Assembly (NCBI GenBank): GCA_002104985.1
Contig: MCGO01000001.1
Location: 930,001-994,000, forward strand
DNA length: 64,000 bases
Direction of reading: 5' to 3'
Source of the DNA: Rhizoclosmatium globosum
Taxonomy: Eukaryota; Chytridiomycota; Chytridiomycetes; Chytridiales; Chytriomycetaceae
In this document: positions 32,661 to 44,889 of the stretch, piece by piece
Position numbering within the stretch: the stretch's first letter is position 1
Layout of the letters: the number at the start of each line of letters is the position of its first letter
Notes under the pieces: model-generated
What the model was told of the DNA's origin: nothing
Seen by the model: the letters and a program-made list of their open reading frames with translations, nothing else
Databases searched by the model: none
Program-made: the position numbers and the translations under genes

Positions 32661-33722
32661 AATGGCCCCTGCAACTGCTGTGCTCTTCTCTCATCCCTCC
32701 AAGCTAGAAACAGCGAACTGGAGCTTCTACTTGCTAATGCTCTAGCTGATATCAACACGCTGCGAAAATTGCTTCATGCAACTCCAATCACAAAGATACA
32801 GGATGCTGTGCTTCCCACTCCCACTACGGCCCCATTAAGACAATCTTATGGTCGAAAACTTAATTTGGCATTGGGTGTTTCTCTGGAATCTCTGCCTGAA
32901 GTTATCCTTGATCGCATAGTATCCTTTGTGGATCCGGACTCTATCTTCCGTCTTTGTCATGCTGTTCCATACTACAAATACATTTCAAAAGCCATGTATG
33001 ACATTGCATCGGAAGATGCCTTGGAGGTGAATTCACTTTGGCCGACGTTCGAGTTTCCAATGAATTTGAGATCGTTCCGGAAGAATCCACTGCATTTTTT
33101 GAATTATACTCGAATATTGAAGAGACATGGTCTTTCGATATCCCTTGGTGTGCAAGATTTGGAATATTTGAATGAAGTTGGCCCATACCTGACGCCTACA
33201 GTTTCAGTGTCCTGCTATACGAAAAGCCTTTTACATGTTTTCACGCTTTTGAAAAGTTCTGGTGTGAAGTGTGTGGATTTTTTGCACTTAATGGGTGCCC
33301 CAAGAGATGCAACAACCACAGACTGGGGAATTCTGACAAAGCTCCAAATTAATGTAATAGATTTTGAAATGGGTGATTCTGCGCTCTTTATGAGTGGGTT
33401 AAAAAACATTTTTGGACTGAATGCTCTACATATTGACCGTGCAAGTGGCACTGATTTTGAGACACTCTTTGACTGCTCATCATTGAGGTCGATTCAATTC
33501 AACCACCTATCTTTGGAAAGTTTGCCCAGTATCATGCAGGGAATTAAAAAATCTATCACACTGGAGTGGGTTGAGTTTATTGGCAACAATATACCCACAA
33601 GGAATGCTATGCGTGAAGGCATCATTAGAAGCAATTGCGGTTGGGAATTATTGACATGTCTGAATGATCTAAACAAACCAAATGGGTGGGCTTTGAAGCG
33701 GAAAGTTTGCTCAAATGAATAA
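32661..33722 (+). CDS. F-box-like/LRR-type paralog (start codon not found)
   Basis: The family layout is a cysteine-rich start (CNCCALL), a leucine-zipper-like helix (LQARNSELELLLANALADIN), then LLHATPITKIQDA, an F-box-like segment (LESLPEVILDRIVSFVD, LCHAVPYYKYISKAM), WPTFEFP, and a body of short leucine-rich units. F-box proteins recruit substrates to SCF ubiquitin ligases; that role is inference. The frame is open from 32628, but there is no in-frame ATG before the F-box region, whereas the paralogs start with ATG just before the cysteines. Either the start is lost or an upstream exon supplies it. Confidence 0.65.
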   Translation, partial: NGPCNCCALLSSLQARNSELELLLANALADINTLRKLLHATPITKIQDAVLPTPTTAPLRQSYGRKLNLALGVSLESLPEVILDRIVSFVDPDSIFRLCHAVPYYKYISKAMYDIASEDALEVNSLWPTFEFPMNLRSFRKNPLHFLNYTRILKRHGLSISLGVQDLEYLNEVGPYLTPTVSVSCYTKSLLHVFTLLKSSGVKCVDFLHLMGAPRDATTTDWGILTKLQINVIDFEMGDSALFMSGLKNIFGLNALHIDRASGTDFETLFDCSSLRSIQFNHLSLESLPSIMQGIKKSITLEWVEFIGNNIPTRNAMREGIIRSNCGWELLTCLNDLNKPNGWALKRKVCSNE

Positions 33723-33821
33723 ATGGGAAAGAACAGGGTTGAAGAAACTGTGGATTTATTACTCAAGGAAGGGAATAAAGAAGAAACACGTTTGAGAAAA
33801 TAGAAAATCAGTAATGGATAT

Positions 33822-35864
33822 CTATGACTTAACAGCAGGCTTTGATGATTTCTATTGCACAGTCGTTAATATACACAATTTGAATGAGCAACTTACGCTC
33901 TCAGCATCCGCAGCAACGCCACTACCACCGCTACTAGTTCTATCAGTAGCCGCCTTTTTCGCCTGCCCACCACTACTCTCTAACACGTAATTAGCACCAC
34001 TCTGGTTCGACTGATTTCTCGACCGAGCATCACTCGACAAAGACCCTCGCTCCGAATGACTCGGCTCAACGTCTTCAGAATACGAGCTCGATCGATCAAT
34101 ACCGTCTTCTCCAACAGGAGAAGGGCTTGGGGAACGGGAAGTCACGCTGTTCCCGCCGCTGCCGCCGTTGTCGAGGAACGACATTGCAGGAGTTGATGTG
34201 GCAGTGGTGGAGATTGTTGGAGGTGCATTCTGGGCGGCGAGTTTTTGTTTGCGGACTGTTTCTGGGGATGCTGGTTCGTTTCGGAGGATGAATTCTACTT
34301 CGACTGGTTCGCCGTCTTTTGTGGCGAGGATGTCGCGGATTTTCTCGTCTGGCGATCTGCGTGTTTCTTGGTCTGCGTTGAATGGTGTGTTGGATTAGGG
34401 GGAAGAGATTTGTAGGAATAGAATTCGTTTACCTTCATACTTCAGCTTGGTGGATAGGTAATACTTGAGGTTCACGTCACTGCCAACCTTAAACTTTTCC
34501 TTCACAATCTCCGTGACTTCCTCCAACCCAGCATTCAACTTAACACCAATTGTCTTGTACGTCCTCGCCTTCCCAGTCTTATCCAATGGATCCAACTGAA
34601 ACACGCGAATCAAGTGAAAATCTTTCTCGAAAATGTTCATACGCTTGTTGATGATCACCTTGATGATGTTATCGTCGTTCATCATCAGGGATGTCTTTGC
34701 CTTTCCCTCAATTTTGTTGAAGTTGGCAACTCCGGGGAGGTTCTTGTTTTTGAGGGCTTCCAAGGCGTTGAAGACGATTGCGGAGGGTTCCAGGGGCTTT
34801 TCACCAGAGTCCATGAAGAGACGGAGAGGAAGTAGGTTGATGCATCGGCGTTGTCGACGCGGAATCGCTTAAGGGCTACTTCAAGGAGTTGGGTTGTCGT
34901 CATATCCGGAAGGAGGCGACGGCTTTATATGTTGCTTTCAAATCAACGTTTCCGGTGTATATTCTCAGGACGTTGATGGATTGTTTCTTGAAGTTTATGT
35001 TTAGTTTGCGAGAGGTTTAATCTGGAATTAGACTTACCGGAGCTTCTGATTTACTTGCCGCGGGTGCAGTTTTCGCGTCTGGAGAGGTTGGAGAGGTTGG
35101 GATTTAGCAGCCGCAGGAGCATTATTGAAAAGTTTCTAGAGTTGTGTCAGTCTAATATGATTCCACCAAAAAACCATCACAATTATAACTCGTACCTTGA
35201 ATAAACCACCACCCAAAGAAACACTTGGGTTCCGCTTCTTTTCATCTCCTTGTTCCCACTAGCTTGAGGAACCCCCGCAGCACCTGCAGCAGCGACACCT
35301 CCACCCGCCTTCACCCCGGCATCACCTTGTGAAGCCGCAGCCGCAGCCGCAGCCCCCGCACTCACAGCCCACCACCACCCACCACTACCAGCAGGAACAT
35401 CCTCACCCCCATCCTCCTCCTCCTCATCATCATCATAATCAATATCATCATAATTCTCAAACACAATCGCAGAATCCGCAAACACAAGGCGCGGTTTCGT
35501 AGGATCCACGGTGGCGGGGTTCCGCCTGGTCGATTGCGTTTGCAAGGGTTTCTTGCACGTTTTTGAACTTGTTTAGACGCGCAAGGCGTTCAGAGGGGGT
35601 TTCGATGTTTTCGGCGGGGATGTAGCCGATCTTTTTTGGGGGGGTGGAGGGGGAGTGTGGGGGGTTAGATTGGAAGGGGGTAGAGGGGAGGGAGGGGTAC
35701 TTCTTCGGTTTTGACACATTTGACAAGCCACCAGTAATAGTTTGTGTCGTCGAGGAGTTTTAGGGAGTCGCCTTTTAGGACACAGACTTGGCCTTCGACG
35801 TTTGCGACAAAGGTGTGGAGGCGTAGACTAGGGAGGGGTCGATTGCGTCTGTGGGGTCTTCCAT
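33822..35864 (-). CDS. SH3 and Ras-association domain protein (frame breaks)
   Basis: From ATG 35864: MEDPTDAIDPSLVYAFVANV, a typical SH3 with DDTNYYWWLVKCVKTEE, an intron, then IGYIPAENIETPSERLARLN. An acidic linker and an alanine-rich stretch follow. The RA-type part reads LRIYTGNVDLKATYK, MTTTQLLEVALKRFRV, MDSGEKPLEPSAIVFNALEA, DFHLIRVFQLDPLDKTGKAR. The tail is serine-rich. The last exon after a GTAAGT donor ends KSSKPAVKS at 33822. SH3 + RA suggests a polarity or Ras/Rho signalling adaptor. Three frame breaks (about 35540, 34910, 34840), at least the two RA-domain ones in the one-missing-base sense, interrupt it. Confidence 0.65.
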
Positions 35865-36375
35865 TCTTGGTCTTTACTTTCTGAGGTTTTGAGGAAGGTC
35901 AAGGTATTTCAGGGGGGTTTTTGTTTCTGTATGGACGTGGTTTTTAGTGATTGGTATTTGAGTGGTTGTGTAGTTGTTGGGAGATTTCCATCCTGTCAAA
36001 ACGCGTTGCATACTCTATATCGGGTCTACTTACAGATTATGAGGCGCGATTTGATTCGTCAACTAACCAGGAACGGAGTATGGAGTTTGGAACCGAGAGA
36101 AACGCGAAAGCTGATTGTCCTTTTCTGGTTCAAAGAAAAATTGAAAGACTCACTCTGAGACGTCCCCACTTCGCCTTCCAATAGTTACTAATCAGTGGAG
36201 TTCCCTGCGCGTGAATCAAAAAATCGGACAGGAGTAGAATGTGAGATGTCATCTTGTTTGCCCATTACAAAATCCTCATAAACTAATAAAATGCCTTTGA
36301 TTTCATTTTGTACCTATATTAAATACACTGTTCCAACTCCGTCCCCTCAAAGCAACCTGTTAAACACTTGACACA
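35865..36375. other. Intergenic
   Basis: About 500 bases between the SH3/RA gene start and the RFC stop, both on the - strand. No gene supported. The promoter of the SH3/RA gene should be here. Confidence 0.4.
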
Positions 36376-38027
36376 TCACACAACCAAATCACAAGCATTC
36401 TTAAACCCACCCACCAAACTCGCCAACTGCAGCTTCTCACTACACCCAACACTCAAGTTATACTCCACCTCCGCCAACTTCACCAACAACTTTACACGCA
36501 CATGCGGCGGCAGTTCCATACCCTGAAGCACGGCATGTAATTCGAGAAGCATGTCTGAGAGTGCGAGACCTTTTTCTTGTTTCAAAGATTTGATGTCTAT
36601 GAGAAAAAAGTGGTCGGTCGAGTGAGAAAATAATGAGACAGAGAGGAAGGGAAGGTACGAAACTGGAATGCGCAACGTCAAACGACTCTCCAAACAACCA
36701 ATCCGCCATCTTGACGATATCCCCAGGAACAGGTGCGCCTACACACGTGTATATCGAGACTTCATCCGCGACAGGGTACGCTGCGTGAACAGCTTGTAAA
36801 ATGTTGAGCATGCGTCTCATATCGCCTTTCGACAGTTTGAGGAGCGCGGATCGGCCTGTTTCTGTGATGTTGATGGACTCGGCGGCGACAACGTGGTCTA
36901 GGCGGGTGCGGATGAAGGATTCGGGGATGGGAGCGAAACGGAAGCGCGTGCATCTGGATTGGAGGGCGGGGATGATTTTGGAGACGTAGTTGCAGATTAT
37001 GCAGAAGCGGACGTTTTGGGTGTATTTTTCGACGACTGTGTTTTTTTTAGGGGTGGGAGGGTAAGTTATTTGGAGAGGAGGGAGTGGAGGAAGGGGACGT
37101 ACTTCGGCGAAGCGCGTTTTGGGCGACTTGGGTCATTGCGTCACATTCGTCTAGGATGATAAGTTTGAAACCAGAGCTATAATGATTGTTAGTATGGGGA
37201 TTGGATGAAATCTTTTCGTAGGGAACGGGTTCTAGGTGATGTGTCGCCTTCAAACCTGAACCTCTCCCCGAATAACCACCTCCACTCTTTGTAGCTCTTC
37301 ACACAACATGCCACACACTCTCTCTTCGCTTCACTTCTTAGTAATCAAAGTACCTGAATATCTTTTTCGTGCTAGCAAAGTTTTTGATCTGTTCTCGGAC
37401 AACATCAATACCACGATCATCTGACGCATTGAGCTAAAAACAACACAAACATGGGTTACTTCCCACCGAACACAGGCTACAGAAATAAAGCAGAAGGTAC
37501 CTCTAGAATCATTGACTTGTACTTTGGCCCGTACAGCTTTCGCGCAACAGCAAGGATCATTGACGTCTTTCCGGTGCCCTGTTGATGGATGAGGGTGAGT
37601 CCCTCGCAGTGCAAACGAGGGTTAACGCACAGGCGGCCCGTAAAAGAGAAGGTGAGGCAGTTTGTTCTGGTCGATAAACTTTGAGACAGACTGGATAATG
37701 TCTCCGTGCGAAATGAGTTCATCGAGCTGAGAGGGTCTGTACTTCTCGACCCTTTTGTTGTTTGTTTGTTTGTTTGTGGTAGAGTAGGTGCGAGTAGATT
37801 GCGAGGACAGGTTAGTACTAGTGTGCATGAAGCAGGTAGGTGGGACTAGAAGTAGTTGGTAGTTACCAAGGAAGCGAGTCTTCTTTGACGCCGCCTTCAA
37901 ACGAGGGAAGAAGCGAAATCACTTGCTTTCCTTTCGCCTTGTCGCTTGGTTGTTGGTGCACTGGCATTGGCGCCAACGGTGCGTGGAAGTCGTCCATTTC
38001 AATGTCCTCGGATTCGGACCCCATCAT
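36376..38027 (-). CDS. RFC3: Replication factor C subunit (yeast Rfc3/human RFC5 type)
   Basis: RFC loads the PCNA clamp during DNA replication and repair. From the MM start at 38027 (MMGSESEDIEMDD): LPW-VEKYRPSQLDELISHGDI (RFC box), Walker A GPP-GTGKTS split by an intron, LNASDDRGIDVVREQIKNFA, Walker B LIILDECDAM, the SRC motif ALQSRCTRFRF, GDMRRMLNILQAVHA and the collar (KGLALSDMLLELHAVLQG). The spacing and the C-terminal collar match the yeast Rfc3/human RFC5 subunit better than Rfc2 or Rfc4. Several short introns, no frame break. It is divergent from the next gene with about 150 bases between. Confidence 0.92.
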
Positions 38028-38181
38028 TTGTTGGTCTTGTTTTTTAAATGGTTTTATAAATAGTATGAAGGAATTAAATGAAAAGAGGGGGAGGTTGCTC
38101 TGCCAATCCCAGTGGAAATCTTGTGCTCTTTCACATTCCTTCGAGAACATCCCTACCAGTACTCCTTAAGATAACTATATC

Positions 38182-40638
38182 ATGAGCACCTTTTCCTTCT
38201 CTCTGCCTCCTATCCCTCTTCCCCACACTCCTCCTCTTTGGACATCGCGTCGTCTTCTAGGACACAGGTATGCTCGCACTATCAGCTTGTTTCTACCCAG
38301 GCACTCCACCCTTGTGAATACTCACCCTATTTTATTCTGCAGTATCCACTACTCCCAACTACGAACAGTCCAAGACCCAACTCTCTCACTCGGTGACTCG
38401 TTTCTCTACAAACTGGATCCTCATCCTTCTGCTGGCTCTGGAGGGACGAACCAAAATAATGTTCAAGTTATTGTCACGCGTGATAATTGCAGGGATCTTG
38501 TTTTCCCTCGTGTCAGGAGGGCGAGGGGGCGTGTTAGGGAGATTGAGGAGAGGGTTGAAGGGGAGTTGGTGAGTGTGTGGTTATTTTAAACGAGCGAGTA
38601 GTAGTCATGGAGTCGAGAAATTATTATCAAGGGTAACGAAAGTCAATTCGATGGGCGACTGTACGGCGGAGTCGTTCAAGAGAAACAGTGTCAACTACCG
38701 ATATACACTGAAACAATACAATCAAAATAATAACGGTTTTTCGTCTAGGCTACTCAATTCGAAGGCTTGACAGAAGACCAACGTGAAAGTGTGCTTCATT
38801 TGGTGAAACGAAACGCAAAACTCAGAGAAATGAATAGGAAATTAATTAACAAGGATGATAGTAGTGTGGAGGGAAGTCAAGATAAAATATCGATGGATAA
38901 CTCAAATTCAGAGGATGTGTTGAAGACTGCAGGCATTGACTTCGTTGTGTATGATTACATTTTGAAAGGTGGCGGGGATTTGAAGGAAGGAGAGCGCAAG
39001 TTTCGCAGTGATGTGGAGGAAGAGGAGAAGAATCAAAAGAAGGAGGCGAAGGAGGTTGGGTCTCGTGAATTAGGAAGTGACGGGGAACTTGTGACTGAGA
39101 AGGTATTTCCACTTCTTCTACACGTTTCAAACACTTACTCTTTTATGGTTATCGATAGAATGGATCAAATTCAACACTACCATCCCTTTCAACACTCATC
39201 CAAAAACCAGCTGTCCCTGCAATTCCACAAATTGAACTGACACCGCGCCAGAAATACGCCAAACTCGTGGCAAAACGCGACCTCTTCCCCAACACATCCA
39301 CAACTCTCACATCCACATCTTCAACAACAACCGAAGAACAACTCCCAGCCGCAGCAGCCGGCCTCGAAGAAATGAAACGCGTCACAAAAGGTCTCCACGA
39401 CTGGTCCCAAAACATGATCAACGCCCCCATAAACCTCTTTGACAACAAAAACCTCCCCAAAATAACACCAAGCCCCTGGACAACCACCACCACCACCTCC
39501 ACAAACCAACGAACCGGAAGCCCACCCAAACAAGGCCTCTTCGACCTCACAGGCACCTCCCCCGCCGGAATCATCACCGGAAGCGGCGAACCCATCCTCT
39601 TACAACCCTCCACCCAACCAGGACCCACCGGCCCCTCCCCAGACACAAACACCCTCACAGTCCCCGGCCTCCCCGGCGACGCCCACAAATCAACACCCGG
39701 CCTCAAAGACGACCCCCTCTTCGTCGACTCCGCGTACGGCGAATTCGACGTCTTGCTAAACGCGTGTAAACCTACGGCAACGGAAAGTAAACTCAGTATT
39801 CGGTTGAACGTTGTGCAGGAGACCAATCCGCCTTGTGCATTGGTTGCGGCGTTGAAGGAGAACCTTGGGTATGAGATTCGGACGCGGGTTGAAGGGTTGA
39901 AGGTTGCGGAGGAGAGGGTTGCGAGACGGGTTGTTCGAAGTGAGTTTACCTTTTTTTTGAGAGAGAGGGGGGGGGGGGTGGGGGTGGGTAATGGGGTAGG
40001 AGAGGGGGCTAACCTATTTTGTTGTAGAGGACTTTGTTGTTTCTACGCATCCTGTGAAAGAGGGGGGTGGACATAAACGGGTGAACTATGGGAACTGGTA
40101 TATCAAGCCTGATATGTGGAATGAGTACATGTTGAAAAGCGGGGCTGAGAAGAACCCGAAACCGAGGCCTAAAATGGGTGGACTTGTACAACAGAAGCTT
40201 GACCAGATTATGGTTGTACGTGCGAAGGAGGAGGCTGCGTTTCAAGCGGCTTTGATGCAGAGTCTTGGCGGTGGAGGAGGGGGCCCGCCTGGTGTTCCTG
40301 TGCCGAGTGCGGGTGGTGGGCAGGGGGAGAGGCATGAGAGGGGGAGGAATAGTAAAGCTGGGGTTGCGGGGCATGATAAGAGTGCGCATACTTCGAAAAC
40401 GCATTCTCGCGCTGTTTCGACGAATAACCTTGCGGCGAGTCGGGGTGGTGGTGTTGGAGCGAGTATTAACAATATTGCGGCTGTGGTGGCGATGAGGAGT
40501 ATTAGTCGACAGGTTAGTATGAATAATATTGAAAACACTACGGGTGCTGCTGGAAGGGCTATTAGTGTACTGCGGAATGAAATGAGGGGAAGCGTGCCTA
40601 ATATTAACAGTGCTGGCGTTCCAGAGGAAGTAGCTTAA
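38182..40638 (+). CDS. FAM47-like protein, probably flagellar
   Basis: Exons join in frame without breaks: an N-terminus with LSLGDSFLYKLDPHP, a helical stretch EGLTEDQRESVLHLVKRN, a lysine/glutamate-rich middle, ELTPRQKYAKLVAKRDLFP, a P/T-rich linker and, late, VNYGNWYIKPDMWNEYM followed by a glycine-rich tail. The segment YGxWYxxPxxW resembles that of animal FAM47 proteins, some of which occur in cilia or sperm. The similarity is short, so the call is tentative. Bases near 39968 form a long G run inside an intron. Confidence 0.45.
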
Positions 40639-40767
40639 TGTTTAAGTTCATTGAGAAGTAAAATAATAATAAAAGAGGATGAAGTGGTCTTGACGTTATG
40701 CCGGAACGGATCGGGACGCCACTTTTTGACTTTCCCCAAACTCTGCCCTGAACAAAAAAGCAGCGAA

Positions 40768-42505
40768 ATGATGTTTAGCGCTCTTGCTTCTGCACCAAAA
40801 CGGGTTCTTGGATTCCACTCGCGCTTTCTTGCGACCGCTGCTGCCCAGGCTGCGGCAAAGGTGGGTCCTAGTTGGTTATTGTTAGGTTATTGAGACAGGT
40901 AAACTAACCCAAACTGGCTGGATGCAGCCAATGAACGCTTCGCTTGAAGCCACTGATCCAGAGATCTTTGATATTATTGAGAAGGAGAAGCAGCGCCAGA
41001 GAGAGAGTATTGTCCTGATCCCTTCAGAGGTTGGTCTCACAATGTCATTGAACGTAAGCTAAACCAACCCACAACTCAGAACTTTACCTCTGCAGCTGTA
41101 ATGGGTGCCCTTGGATCGGTGATGCAGAACAAGTACTCCGAGGGTTACCCAAATGCCAGGTACTGTCCCTACAATAACCCTTCCGGCCATCCCAAAAAAA
41201 CCTAAAAAACTGCGATCCAACCAGATACTACGGTGGAAACGAATTCATTGACCAAGCCGAACTTCTCTGCCAAAAACGTGCGCTCGAACTCTTCAACTTG
41301 GACCCTGCAAAATGGGGTGTCAACGTCCAACCCCTTTCGGGTGCTCCGGCAAACTTGTACGTCTACAACGCTCTCATGAAACCGCATGACCGTTTGATGG
41401 GGCTCGACTTGCCACATGGTGGTCATCTTTCTCATGGGTTCCAGACGGACACGAAGAAGATTTCGGCAGTTTCGATTTACTTTGAGTCTATGCCGTACAG
41501 AGTTCGTGAGGATACTGGAGTTATTGACTTTGATATGTTGCAAAAGACTGCGGCTATCTATCGTCCTAAAGTGTGAGTATTTCCTGGTTCTGATCAGGGC
41601 GTTCGCTCTCAACAAAATTAAACATAAACAATAGCCTCGTCGCTGGAGCGTCCGCGTACCCAAGAAACTGGGACTTTGGTAAAATGAAGCAAATTGCCTC
41701 CAGCGTCGGCGCCTACCTCCTCGCCGACATTGCCCACACCTCCGGCCTCGTCGGCGCCGGTGTCCTCCCCCACCCCTTCGACCACGCCGACGTTGTCACA
41801 ACAACAACCCACAAATCCCTCCGCGGCCCCCGCGGTGCCATGATCTTCTACAGAAAGGGCGTCCGCTCCGTCGACAAGAAAGGCAAGGAAATCATGTACG
41901 ACCTCGAAACCCCAATCAACGCGTCTGTCTTCCCGGGACACCAAGGCGGCCCGCACAACCACACCATCACGGCCCTCGCCGTTGCCCTGAAGCAGGCAAA
42001 GACTCCTGAATTCAAGGCGTACCAGACACAGGTTCTCAAAAACGCAAAGGCGATGGAGAAGACGTTCGCGGGGGCTGGGTATGATATGGTTTCTGGGGGT
42101 ACTGATACACACCTTTTGCTTGTGGACTTGAGAAACAAGGGTGTGGATGGGGCTCGTGTTGAACGTATTCTTGAGCTTGTGAACATTGCGGCGAACAAGA
42201 ATACTGTTCCGGGAGATAAGAGTGCGCTTGTTCCACATGGTTTGCGTATTGGTGCGCCAGCCATGACGACTCGTGGGCTTGTTGAGGCGGACTTTGAGAA
42301 GGTGTCCAAGTTTGTGATTCGGGCGGTTGAGATTGCTGTGGGGTTGAAGAGTAAGGTTGGGGGTACAAAGTTCAAGGACTTTAAAGAGTACGTTGCGGAT
42401 GGAAGTGCTATTCCAGAGATTGTTGCGCTCAAGAAGGAGGTTGTTGAGTTCAGCAAGGGGTTCCCAACTATTGGAGTTGAGGAGTCTAGCTTGAGATACA
42501 AATAA
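40768..42505 (+). CDS. Serine hydroxymethyltransferase, mitochondrial type
   Basis: A PLP enzyme interconverting serine and glycine while charging tetrahydrofolate with a one-carbon unit. The N-terminus ([20 protein letters not shown], then an alanine-rich stretch) is basic and lacks acids, as in a mitochondrial transit peptide. Landmarks: [84 protein letters not shown], and the PLP lysine in [19 protein letters not shown]. The usual SGSPAN is SGAPAN here. Five exons at GT..AG introns, no frame break. Confidence 0.95.
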
Positions 42506-42676
42506 GCGCGCTGTTTTAAGTTGTGGGGGTCTTCGTTTAGATTCGGAGAATTAATTTTTTTTCATTTTGACCCATTGGCAGTGACAAGGGTTTTTAATAT
42601 AAAAGACATATTCAAAAATATATGTAAACCGAGAATGTAGAATGGGGGACTCCTATAACGTGATAAATAAAGGCCT

Positions 42677-44707
42677 TCAAGCCTTTGGTTCCTCTGTTGG
42701 CTGTGAGGGATTTGTGGGAGGTGGAACAACAGATTCCTCAGTACTTTTTGCAACAGCTGAAGTAGCAGCTGTCGTCCCTCCAGTTGACGACGCCGGTGGA
42801 GGAATCGCGTCTAATGGAGCTGGCTGTTCTGAAGCATCAACCCCTTTTGACAATGGCGACGGCTTATCACCGGCCCCTTCCGGAAGCCCCGGAACTTTAG
42901 ACGTCGAATCCCCCGTACTTACTTCCTTCCCCTCCAACCTCGTCGGCATATCTGGACTCAACTGATCCAAACTCTTCTGACTCCCCCCACGACTCACAAC
43001 ACTCCCCGCTTTACTCCTCAGCGTTCCCAACTCCTCCTCCATATCAACATGCTCACTACGGTTATCCATAATATCCACAGCGCTAGACCGGTTCGACGCG
43101 AGGGACGCGCGCGACATGGACACGGATCGTTGGATTTCGCCCATTTTGGCTTCCCAGACTTTCGACTTTTTGCGGTCTTTCGCGGGGGTCGGGAGCTTGG
43201 TGATGTCAAAGTTTGTGTATTGGGCTTCGATTTTGTCGTATTCTTTGGCGAGTTCGAGGGACTGGCGGGAGAGTTTTGAGGCGACGGAAGCTGTAGAAGT
43301 GTTTGTTGTTTTGTTTTTTTGTTGGTATCTGAGAGAGGAGGGGAATTGTAAAGAGGGTGGGGTGCTTACATCGTCCGTCCTTTTCCTTCTTTCGTGGCTT
43401 TGCTTTTAGTGGCGTGTCTTCATAGAAGATTTCATCCATGTCGTGTTTATCGTCAAAGTTGAATTTCGATGCCTATAAGTAAAAATACTCAGTCAGGCAA
43501 CGGGAAATATAAAAAAGATACTCACATCAGGCACGTAGGGTGGGGTAACCTCCAACGCATCCAATTTCTCCCAATCATAGTCAATGAACCATTCGTGTGT
43601 ATTGATCCTTGTATCTCCTCCGCTCTCTTTCGAGCCGAGTCTGTTGACGGCAGGTCGCGTTAAGAATCCTTTGATGACATCTTTACAGGGTTCAGAAATT
43701 TTGATTTCGTCGTCGGGTGGGAATTCGAGGGGTCCTGATATGATGAGCTTCTTAAGGTCGTCGTTTTTCTTTGCACGGAAAGGTCGCTAGAATAAGTATG
43801 TGATTCAGTCAATGTTTCAAAGTGATTGTGGGGTTTACCTTTCCACAAAGCATTTCATAGTGGATTACTCCGAGTGACCACCAATCGATTGTATAGGTGT
43901 ATCCAGCTTTTTGCTCGAGAATTTCAGGCGCTACAGAGATTTAAGATAAACGATTTACATCCTTCAACGGGGTGAATGAACGTACCCATATACACCAAGC
44001 TTCCTGCAACTGCATGTAGCGGCTTTCCTTCCTTCCAATACGTTGAAATGTTAAAATCTGTGAGACACGCGTTTCCTCGTATATCCAACAAGACTATCGT
44101 CATATAAGAAAACCAATTGAAACACAAGCGAGAACACTCAACTGTTATCCGGTTTCAAATCTCGATGCACGACATGTTTCGAATGTAAATACATCAAACC
44201 GAGCGCAATTTGTGCAACATAGAACTTGACCCATTCCTCGGGGAAGATGTTATTGTTGTTTGTAAGTAGAAACCGCAAGTCTCCTCCCAACTTCAGATCC
44301 ATCACCATGAACATATGCTCATCGTCTTGAAACGCGTAAATCAAGTTACTGTGAATATTCGAAATCAGCAAAATAACGCGATCGCCTCTTCGTTTGAGTG
44401 AAACTTACCATACAAAAGGACAGTTTACAATCTCCAGCAACTTTCGTTCTTGTATAATATTATCGACAGCCTTCATTTTAATACATTGCTCCTTGTTGAT
44501 GTATTTCAACGCGTATTTCTCCTTTGAGAGCTTATGTTGGACGATTTTGACTTTTCCAAAGGCACCCTTTCCGATCGCTCGAAGGAGATCAAAGTGACCC
44601 AAGTTCACTGCGGTGAAGTATTATGTTTGATGAGTTATCATGTTTCTTTTGTTACCTTCTTGCTCAAAGTCTATCTGTTCCTCGACTTTGGAACAACAGA
44701 TACCCAT
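42677..44707 (-). CDS. STK32/YANK-like AGC kinase 1
   Basis: [18 protein letters not shown] at the start fits N-myristoylation plus palmitoylation. Then [20 protein letters not shown] (glycine loop), [12 protein letters not shown] (VAIK lysine), [31 protein letters not shown] and YMAPEIL with [11 protein letters not shown] in place of DFG is the norm in STK32/YANK kinases. The kinase domain is followed by an AGC-type tail ([15 protein letters not shown]), a conserved [11 protein letters not shown] region and a long disordered S/P-rich end. About nine small introns, no break. Closest to the array members at 53.7 and 56.2 kb. Confidence 0.9.
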
Positions 44708-44889
44708 ATTGATTCCTTAAGAAAAAGTTGTCTTGGTGCTTAGAAAGATGGTAATATCAGGACTGGGACGATTGTTTCCAGTTGGAACGTGAGAGAGTTG
44801 AAAATTTCCGATTCCATATCCCCTCCATTGTTCTCTTGGAACACATGGAAAAGTAAAACAAATGTATTTTATTTATTACACAGGACGAA

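Noticed and set aside
39267..39826. Long - strand frame of 225 codons over the FAM47-like gene
   Set aside because: It mirrors the in-frame + strand exon, which has conserved splice junctions on both sides.
39960..40000. Long G run as a possible G-quadruplex regulatory element
   Set aside because: It lies in an intron and could equally be a low-complexity stretch; nothing else supports a function.
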